37,495 bases of DNA from an uncultured Mycoplasmatota bacterium. Its GTDB lineage: Bacteria > Bacillota_I > Bacilli_A > RF39 > UBA660. Positions within the stretch are counted from its first letter, which is position 1. Each line of letters begins with the position of its first letter. The stretch is taken from assembly GCA_948467605.1 (NCBI GenBank), contig CAOKET010000016.1:1-37495 (forward strand), given 5' to 3'. The notes beneath the pieces were generated by a model. It was not told the origin of the DNA. It did not search any database and saw only the letters and a list, made by a program, of their open reading frames with translations. The position numbers were made by a program, and so were the translations under genes. Positions 31,715 to 37,495 of the stretch are shown here, one piece after another.

Positions 31715-31783
31715 AATTAATTTACAAAAAATAACTTTAGTTGACAAAAAAAAGATATAATATGAATAAGGAAGGCGATAAAA

Positions 31784-32599
31784 ATGCAAAAAGTTGGGTT
31801 GGAAGAAAAAACAAGATTTAGAAATGAATTAAAGAAAATTATATATAGTAATCCTGGAATTGATGCGGTAACAAAACAACAAATTGATTTAGAGATTGGA
31901 AAAAAATTATTTGGTGTTGCTGTTACTAAAGATGATTTAGAAAGAATAAAAAGTGAAACTTTGGATTTGCTTAAAAATAAAGTTAATAAAGTTGTCGATA
32001 AAGTTTCAGATAATCTAGTTCAGCCTAAAACTTCAAATATAAGTGGTGTTCAAGATATTAATACATTAAAAAAAGATGATGGTACAGTAATAACATCAGT
32101 AAAAACTGATGATGGAAGTATTTATGTTAAGGACAGTAGTTATAGTGGAAATATTAGAGAAGTTGTTAGTGAGGTAGCAAAACAAAATCCAAATATGACA
32201 TCACAGGAAATGGAAAATAAAGCATTTAATACTATACAACAAAGACAAATTGATATTCCTATGATGAGTATAAATACATTAGATGAAAAACAAAGGGAAA
32301 ATCTTTCAAAACTTCCTGGTGATAATAAAAGAGTAAATCCTCAATATCAAATATTAGTTGATGAAAGAAATAGACTAATAGATTTAAAAAATATGCAGAA
32401 TAATTCGGATGAATTTAGTATGGATGATGCTAAGAATATGTCTAGGTCAAATAGTATGGCACCAAAAGCAAAACAACTTGTAAAAAGATTACCTGGCATT
32501 AGGTTTGATGATGCAGCATTTGTAGATGCTATGTTATTGGGTGGAATTACTTTGTATGCTGGTATATTAGGATTGTGTGCAATATTTACAAAAATGTAG
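31784..32599 (+). CDS. tail-anchored hypothetical protein A
   Basis: A 271-residue protein I do not recognise. The N-terminus (~1-75) is helical and charged (TKDDLERIKSETLDLLKNKV), the middle is polar and probably disordered with a Gln/Asn-rich stretch, and the last ~30 residues are a single membrane helix: DDAAFVDAMLLGGITLY, then AGILGLCAIFTKM. There is no signal peptide, so it should be inserted tail-first with the body in the cytoplasm. The tail resembles that of the next protein (D-x-x-LLG-x-x-TL). TATAAT at 31756-31761 and AAGGAAGGCGAT precede ATG 31784. Confidence 0.75.
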   Translation: MQKVGLEEKTRFRNELKKIIYSNPGIDAVTKQQIDLEIGKKLFGVAVTKDDLERIKSETLDLLKNKVNKVVDKVSDNLVQPKTSNISGVQDINTLKKDDGTVITSVKTDDGSIYVKDSSYSGNIREVVSEVAKQNPNMTSQEMENKAFNTIQQRQIDIPMMSINTLDEKQRENLSKLPGDNKRVNPQYQILVDERNRLIDLKNMQNNSDEFSMDDAKNMSRSNSMAPKAKQLVKRLPGIRFDDAAFVDAMLLGGITLYAGILGLCAIFTKM

Positions 32600-32655
32600 T
32601 AATTTACACTTTTCAAAATAAAACGTAAAGTTTATATAAAAATTGACAAAATGTA

Positions 32656-32683
32656 TTTACATTAAAAAATAATGGGTTATAAT
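32656..32683 (+). promoter_or_regulatory. promoter of tail-anchored protein B
   Basis: TTTACA (32656-32661), 16 bases, TATAAT (32678-32683), 28 bases before the AAAGGA RBS. Confidence 0.65.
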
Positions 32684-32726
32684 GGAATTAAGTTAAGAAT
32701 AAAAGAATAAGAAAGGACGTGTTCAA

Positions 32727-33131
32727 ATGAGCGCATATATTAATGTAGAAAAAAGAAATGAAGTATTTGCAGAATTAAAAGGGGAATTATATAGTAAATT
32801 TAGAAAGGAAAATATCTCAGTAGAATGGTGCTTAAAAACTGAACAACTATTGACATTTGCAATATCAAAGGCTAGAACTCAAAGAGATATTGATGAATTA
32901 AGAAATATAATAATGAGTAGTGTAACTGAAGAAGAAAAACAAAGAGTACAACAAGAATTACAAGTTACTGGTAAACAAACACTTAAAGAAAAGTTAGGAA
33001 AACTTTCAGGAGTTATGCAAAAACCATTGTGTCAACAAGGTGGATATGGAGATGTAATTCTATTAGGAAGTGTAACACTATTCACAACTGTTATGGGAAT
33101 TGTAACATTATTATCAGAAATGATTAAATAA
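32727..33131 (+). CDS. tail-anchored hypothetical protein B
   Basis: A 134-residue protein, also unrecognised. A helical cytoplasmic body (~1-95; RTQRDIDELRNIIMSSVTEE, RVQQELQVTGKQTLKEKL) ends in one membrane helix: GYGDVILLGSVTLFTTVMG, then IVTLLSEMIK. Like protein A, it has no signal peptide, and the tail shares the D-x-x-LLG-x-x-TL pattern with A (DAMLLGGITL vs DVILLGSVTL). The two have separate promoters, so they may be expressed independently. AAAGGA precedes ATG 32727. A pair of related tail-anchored proteins suggests a membrane scaffold or a partner pair; function is unknown. Confidence 0.75.
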   Translation: MSAYINVEKRNEVFAELKGELYSKFRKENISVEWCLKTEQLLTFAISKARTQRDIDELRNIIMSSVTEEEKQRVQQELQVTGKQTLKEKLGKLSGVMQKPLCQQGGYGDVILLGSVTLFTTVMGIVTLLSEMIK

Positions 33132-33144
33132 TATTATAAAAATT

Positions 33145-33169
33145 AAAGGAACCATTGGTTCTTTTTTTC
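33145..33169 (+). terminator. rho-independent terminator
   Basis: AAAGGAACC pairs with GGTTCTTTT (one G-U pair) around ATT, continuing in T residues. Confidence 0.75.
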
Positions 33170-33203
33170 TTTTTGTGATATATTAATATTAGAGGTGGAA
33201 ATA

Positions 33204-34811
33204 ATGAAAAGAAAAATATTTATAGGTGGTGCTTGGCCATATGCTAATTATTATCTTCATGTTGGGCATGTTGCCTCTCTTTTACCAGGAGATGTTATAG
33301 CAAGATATTATAGAGCATGTGGAGATGATGTAATATATGTATCTGGTTCTGATTGTCATGGAACTCCTATAACAGAAAGGGCTAAATTAGAGGGAAAAAC
33401 TCCTGGTGAAATTGCTAACTTTTATCATAATGAGTTTGTTAAAACATTTGATAGATTAAATTTTAAATATGATAAATATTCAAGTACAATGTCTAATTAT
33501 CATGAAAAGTATGTTATGGATAATTTTCTAAGATTACTTGATAATGGGTATATATTTGAAGATTATGAGGATCAAGACTATTGTGAAACTTGTAATACTT
33601 TTTTATCTGACCGTGAAATAGTTGGTACTTGTCCAGTTTGTGGTGGAAAGAGTACAGGAGATCAATGTGAGGTATGTAATACTTCTTTAAATAGTAGTGA
33701 GGTTAAAGATAAACATTGTAAAACATGTGGTAATCCAACAATACTTAAGAAAAATAAACATTTATATTTTGAACTTCCTAAATTTAAAGGTGTTCTTCAA
33801 AATCTAATTGATGAAAATAAAGATAGATGGAGAAAGAATGCATTAGGTGAGGCACAAAAATATATTGATATGGGACTTGTAAATAGAGCAGCAACAAGAC
33901 AACTTACTTGGGGAGTTAAAGTTCCTGTTTCAGGATACGATGATAAAAGAATTTATGTATGGATAGAGGCAGTTCTTGGCTATTTATCAGTGGGAAGCGA
34001 AGTTGCTAGTAGTAGAGAAATTGACTTTGATTCATTTATGAATGATGATAATAAAGAATTATATACTTACTATGTACATGGAAAAGATAACATACCATTT
34101 CATACAACAATATTTCCAGCATTAGTATCTGGTTTAAATAAAAATTATAGATTACCAGATTATATAATATCTAGTGCTTACGTAAATATAAATAATGAAA
34201 AAATGAGTAAATCTAAAGGTAACTTAATATCAGCAAATGAATTATTAGATAATTTTGAAAGTGATACAATTAGATTTTATTTGACATTTAATGGTCCTGA
34301 GAAAAATGATATAAATTGTTCTATGGATGATATAGTACAAGTGCATAATAAGTTTTTGGTTGGAACAATAGGGAACTTTGTAAATAGAAATTTATCATTT
34401 ATAAATAAAAAGTTCGATGGTGTAATTACTAGTGGAAAAATTGATCCTAAAATTAAGGATTTAGTAATTAAAACATATGATAGTGTTGGTAAATGTATAG
34501 AAAATGGTGAACTTAAGAACGCTATTACTACTATAGTTGATTTAGTTATGTCAGCAAATAAATATTATGATGAAGAACAACCTTGGGTAAAGGTTAAAGA
34601 AGATATAAATTCGTTTAACGATATAACTTATACTTGTATTTATATAATTGCAAATCTATCTAATCTTTTAAATCCATTTATACCTAATTGTTGTTTGAAA
34701 ATAAGAAATATGTTAGGTTTAGATGAAAATAATAGTTGGAATGAAATTGAAATTAATGGTGATATTAAAATAAAAGATTTAGAAATGCTATATGAACGTA
34801 TAGACAGATAG
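33204..34811 (+). CDS. metG: methionyl-tRNA synthetase (second-type, MetRS2-like)
   Basis: Charges tRNA-Met with methionine; about 535 residues. Class I signatures: HIGH as LHVGH (~18-22) and KMSKS (Lys333). The connective domain carries four CxxC knuckles (CETC, CPVC, CEVC, CKTC), so two zinc sites, the arrangement of archaeal/E. coli-type and of the MetRS2 copies known in some Bacillota. The C-terminal EMAPII-like tRNA-binding domain is absent. The start is ATG 33204 behind GAGGTGG; a GTG at 33195 overlaps the SD. No T-box leader is present in the 60-base upstream gap. Whether a second metG exists elsewhere is not visible; MetRS2 copies can confer inhibitor resistance. Confidence 0.93.
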   Translation: MKRKIFIGGAWPYANYYLHVGHVASLLPGDVIARYYRACGDDVIYVSGSDCHGTPITERAKLEGKTPGEIANFYHNEFVKTFDRLNFKYDKYSSTMSNYHEKYVMDNFLRLLDNGYIFEDYEDQDYCETCNTFLSDREIVGTCPVCGGKSTGDQCEVCNTSLNSSEVKDKHCKTCGNPTILKKNKHLYFELPKFKGVLQNLIDENKDRWRKNALGEAQKYIDMGLVNRAATRQLTWGVKVPVSGYDDKRIYVWIEAVLGYLSVGSEVASSREIDFDSFMNDDNKELYTYYVHGKDNIPFHTTIFPALVSGLNKNYRLPDYIISSAYVNINNEKMSKSKGNLISANELLDNFESDTIRFYLTFNGPEKNDINCSMDDIVQVHNKFLVGTIGNFVNRNLSFINKKFDGVITSGKIDPKIKDLVIKTYDSVGKCIENGELKNAITTIVDLVMSANKYYDEEQPWVKVKEDINSFNDITYTCIYIIANLSNLLNPFIPNCCLKIRNMLGLDENNSWNEIEINGDIKIKDLEMLYERIDR

Positions 34812-34851
34812 TAGTTATATAAATTTTTCAAAAAAAGGATAATAAAAAAAT

Positions 34852-35298
34852 ATGAAAGAATATAAACAATTAGGTGCTTATGGTATAGTGATAAAGGGTG
34901 ATAAGATTTTACTTATTAAAAAGTTTGGAGGACCTTACAACGAAAAATTAGATTTACCTGGTGGTACAATAGAATTTTGTGAAAAACCTGAGGAAGCATT
35001 AAAAAGAGAATTAATGGAGGAAGTTGGTATAGACATAACTAATTATCAATTATTTGATGCCGATTCAGTTGCATTCGAATGGCAATTTAAAGAAGATATT
35101 TTAATTAAGGTGCATCATACTGGAATTTTCTATAAAGTTTTAGATTATAAAAATGATATTAAGAAAGAAATAGAAGTTGATGAAAAAAATGATGATTCAC
35201 TGGGTGCTGACTTTTATGAAATTGATAAGTTAAACAAAAATGAATTATCTGCAATTGCGATTTTAGAGTTAGAAAAGTTAGGATATCATTTAAAATAA
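34852..35298 (+). CDS. Nudix hydrolase
   Basis: A 148-residue single-domain Nudix pyrophosphohydrolase. The Nudix box is complete: PGGTIEFCEKPEEALKRELM followed by EEVGI, matching G-x5-E-x7-R-E-U-x-E-E-x-G-U with all catalytic Glu residues kept. This contrasts with the degenerate box in the regulator at 31027. Substrate unknown (nucleoside diphosphate derivative). AGGA lies 13 bases before ATG 34852, a wide spacing. It follows metG by 40 bases without a terminator, so both may be on one transcript. Confidence 0.92.
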   Translation: MKEYKQLGAYGIVIKGDKILLIKKFGGPYNEKLDLPGGTIEFCEKPEEALKRELMEEVGIDITNYQLFDADSVAFEWQFKEDILIKVHHTGIFYKVLDYKNDIKKEIEVDEKNDDSLGADFYEIDKLNKNELSAIAILELEKLGYHLK

Positions 35299-35368
35299 GG
35301 TTCAATTATATTGGCTATACTGTAAAAATGTGTTAAGATATAATTAACTTTTTTGTAAGGGGGAGAAT

Positions 35369-37411
35369 ATGAAATCTATAGAATACACAAAAAAGACAGG
35401 AAAAATAAAAACTTTTCATTTAGAGAATGAAATTGAAATATTAGTTAAAATAGGAAGAGAAAAACCATCTTCTAGAATTATAAGAACAAAAAAGGGAAAA
35501 AGAGCAATAGCAGGATTGATTGATTTAGAACAAAATCACAATCATTCTTGGTATAATGAATTAAAGCAGAGATCGAATAAAGCACCAAAAACAATAGCAT
35601 TATTTTATAGAGGAAATAAAATTACGTTTGATGAATTGTTTTCAAAGGCAGATGAAGTTGCAAATTCTTTAGTCAATATTGGAATAGAAAAAGGTGATGA
35701 AATTCCTTGTTGTTTAAGTAATACACCAGAATTGGTATATATTTTGCTTGCTGCTAATAAGATTGGTGCAAAATTAAATTTATTTGGCTCACATTTAGAT
35801 AAAAATTATATAAATGAATTGCTAAATGATTGTACTCATAAACTGTTCATTGCTTCGGATGACTTTTATGCACATATAGTGGATATTATTAACAATAAAA
35901 ACTATGAAAATAAACTTTTGATTTCACTATCCGATTCATTACTAGAAGCTCCTGAGTTATCAGACGAGTATGAGCCGGATTTAAAAAAATATTATTATTA
36001 TTATAACTATGTGCCTGAGTATAAAGTAAAAGATTCAACATTGATGTCTTTTGAAGACTTTTTGGAAAGAGGTAAATCTTTCAAGGGAAAAATAGTTGAT
36101 GATAATAATTTAGATACGGAATTTTTAGTTACGTATACAAGTGGTTCTACTAAGGTTGGTTTGCCAAAGCAAATAATACATAGTAATAGGAGTTTAATTA
36201 CAAGTGGTAGATTCCATGATTCGGAGTTGTCTGGGAACCCAGAATTAAAGGCACTTAGAGGGTTGGCTCATATACATACTGATTCTAATACTGATATTAT
36301 TACGTGTATTTCTGACAACCTTATGCAATTATGGTCTGTTGCATTAGAGCCCGAATATGATAAAGAAAAAGCATTGGATTATGTTATGTTAAACAAGCCT
36401 AATTATCTAAATGTGACTACTAGTTTTTTAATTGAAATGTCTAAGCAATACTTATTTAAAAAAAAATTTCATAATGATGGTAATGGTAGAAAAATGCCTT
36501 TTTTATTAGCGACATTTGCAGTTGGTGAATCTACTTCGAGAGGAGAAGAAAAATTAATTAACACATTTTTAAGAGTTTCTAAAGCTGGTAGTGGGGTGAA
36601 AATTTCTGGTTTATCATTGCCATTTACAACACTTTCAATTGGCGGAGGAGATTGTGAACATGGTGGAATTTATTATTCTCTTTGGAAAAGTATTTATGAG
36701 AAAGCAAATTATTTTAGACTAAAAAATAAAGAATATGGGATGATGCCTGAACCATTTGCACAAGTGAGTGCATTTAGAAAAAATAGTAATGGTATATATG
36801 AGGAATGTAATTTTAATGAATATGGTATTATTGCTGCTAACTCGGCTACTACTATGGTAGGGTACAAAAATAATTTAGAGAATACTAAGAAATTAATTAT
36901 ATCGGATAATTATGGAAGGGATTGGATAACTTCAAATGTTTATGGCTATATAGATGAATTAGGTGGAGTTCATGTTAAGGGTAGGGTAGGTTATGAAATA
37001 AATTTTTCGGATGGAACTACAATACCGCCTTTTATGATTGAAGATATAGTATCTAGAGATACGAAAAATATTTTATCTTGCTCATTAACAAAATTTAAAA
37101 CTAATTATAATGAAGTTCCAATTGTAAATATTGAACTTCAACCAAATACTAAAACAAGTGTGAAATATATAATAAGATCAATTAGAAAGAGATGTTGTAA
37201 AAATTTTCCAGAGCAAGTGGTTAATCAATTATGTTATAGAATATTTGATAATGAAAACTCATTTCCGTTAACAGGAAGTGGTAAAAGAAGCATTTCTGCA
37301 ATTGAATCAATGGAATTGAGAAATGTATATCAATATGATATAGGGACTGAAACATTGGTAGAATATATTCAGAAAGAAGATTTACAATCAACAAAGATAA
37401 AAAGACTATAA
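35369..37411 (+). CDS. AMP-forming acyl-CoA synthetase-like (ANL superfamily) enzyme
   Basis: A 680-residue adenylate-forming enzyme. After an extra N-terminal ~75 residues it has the usual ITFDELFSKADEVANSL start, then the A3 phosphate loop at ~255 as TYTSGSTKVGLPKQI. This has two additional residues compared with the standard SG(S/T)TG-x-PK loop. A VNGRVGY-like A8 hinge (GRVGYEINFSDG, ~545) and the A10 catalytic Lys639 (LTGSGKRSI) are present. Two long insertions lie at ~195-245 and ~380-440. The activated acid is unknown. GGGGGAG precedes ATG 35369. TCG serine codons, nearly absent elsewhere here, occur at least seven times, suggesting a different origin. A terminator follows. Confidence 0.85.
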   Translation: MKSIEYTKKTGKIKTFHLENEIEILVKIGREKPSSRIIRTKKGKRAIAGLIDLEQNHNHSWYNELKQRSNKAPKTIALFYRGNKITFDELFSKADEVANSLVNIGIEKGDEIPCCLSNTPELVYILLAANKIGAKLNLFGSHLDKNYINELLNDCTHKLFIASDDFYAHIVDIINNKNYENKLLISLSDSLLEAPELSDEYEPDLKKYYYYYNYVPEYKVKDSTLMSFEDFLERGKSFKGKIVDDNNLDTEFLVTYTSGSTKVGLPKQIIHSNRSLITSGRFHDSELSGNPELKALRGLAHIHTDSNTDIITCISDNLMQLWSVALEPEYDKEKALDYVMLNKPNYLNVTTSFLIEMSKQYLFKKKFHNDGNGRKMPFLLATFAVGESTSRGEEKLINTFLRVSKAGSGVKISGLSLPFTTLSIGGGDCEHGGIYYSLWKSIYEKANYFRLKNKEYGMMPEPFAQVSAFRKNSNGIYEECNFNEYGIIAANSATTMVGYKNNLENTKKLIISDNYGRDWITSNVYGYIDELGGVHVKGRVGYEINFSDGTTIPPFMIEDIVSRDTKNILSCSLTKFKTNYNEVPIVNIELQPNTKTSVKYIIRSIRKRCCKNFPEQVVNQLCYRIFDNENSFPLTGSGKRSISAIESMELRNVYQYDIGTETLVEYIQKEDLQSTKIKRL

Positions 37412-37418
37412 AAATATT

Positions 37419-37446
37419 GTTAACAGTATAAAAGTTAACTTTTTTT
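37419..37446 (+). terminator. weak rho-independent terminator
   Basis: GTTAAC and GTTAAC (self-complementary) can pair around a 9-base loop before seven T residues. Confidence 0.5.
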
Positions 37447-37461
37447 ATGTTTATCTAAGTT

Positions 37462-37493
37462 TTGTCAAATCATAAAAAATGTGATATTATAAT
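37462..37493 (+). promoter_or_regulatory. promoter of the next gene outside the window
   Basis: TTGTCA (37462-37467), 17 bases, TATTAT (37485-37490), with an overlapping TATAAT at 37488-37493. Its gene lies beyond the window end. Confidence 0.5.
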
Positions 37494-37495
37494 CA

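Noticed and set aside
31741-31761. TTGACA followed by TATAAT before protein A
   Set aside because: The spacing is only 9 bases, too short for a sigma-70 promoter. The TATAAT may still be used with a different -35 or as a lone -10.
33132-33203. T-box riboswitch before metG
   Set aside because: The gap is ~70 bases and filled by the preceding terminator. There is no T-box sequence or specifier stem.
1-37495. tRNA, rRNA, CRISPR, insertion sequence or prophage
   Set aside because: No cloverleaf, repeat-spacer array, transposase, integrase or phage structural gene was seen on either strand.

Overview
The window is a very AT-rich, gene-dense stretch from a low-GC Bacillota (Firmicutes-type) bacterium with the standard genetic code: TGA is used as a stop, for example at the ends of the genes at 7163-7873 and 12819-14390. 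Gram-positive traits are AGGAGG-type ribosome binding sites, an ECF sigma/membrane-protein pair, VanZ, a YtrA-type GntR regulator with an ABC exporter, lipoproteins, and XRE regulators tethered to the membrane. I cannot name the species. All 45 genes I accept lie on the + strand. I see no tRNA, rRNA, CRISPR array, insertion sequence or phage structural gene.

Layout: (1) 1-2.7 kb: cardiolipin synthase and Tag glycosylase as an operon, then a GNAT acetyltransferase. (2) 2.8-4.4 kb: a small HTH protein and a RhuM-Fic protein, with a palindrome over the latter's -35. (3) 4.4-9.7 kb: a MATE transporter fused to a cytidylate-kinase-like domain, GrpB, an XRE membrane regulator, Ogt methyltransferase, a zinc-ribbon protein and an Asp/Glu racemase. 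(4) 9.7-12.0 kb: a metalloprotease-like protein, then a phospholipase-C-like protein overlapping an unrecognised gene. (5) 12.1-16.7 kb: ABC ATPase and permease, an XRE remnant, DUF4026, GNAT and ASCH. (6) 16.8-22.5 kb: XRE regulator, ECF sigma and probable anti-sigma, VanZ, radical SAM protein, lipoprotein, a hypothetical protein and a pentapeptide-repeat protein. (7) 22.6-27.4 kb: a large XRE sensor with an Ig-like outer domain, DUF3781, a GyrI/TfoX/PPOX operon, two membrane-anchored proteins (the second shares a module with the XRE sensor), and a decayed metallophosphoesterase. (8) 27.4-30.9 kb: GntR-ABC operon with a perfect operator, rhodanese lipoprotein, DUF2974 hydrolase. (9) 31.0-37.5 kb: a Nudix-winged-helix (NrtR-like) regulator behind a palindrome, two tail-anchored proteins, a second-type MetRS, a Nudix hydrolase, and an unusual AMP-forming synthetase.

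The region reads as accessory, stress-facing chromosome: alkylation repair (Tag, Ogt), many one-component sensors, small detox- or modification-type enzymes, and several gene remnants. Most genes are single-gene or two- to three-gene units. A recurring design packs a terminator, an extended -10 (TGNTATAAT) and the next ribosome binding site into a few dozen bases, so many mRNAs should have very short 5' leaders. The best candidates for something undescribed are the MATE-kinase fusion, the HTH/RhuM-Fic module, the tail-anchored pair, the sensor module shared by the XRE protein and its membrane-anchored neighbour, and the synthetase with the altered P-loop.
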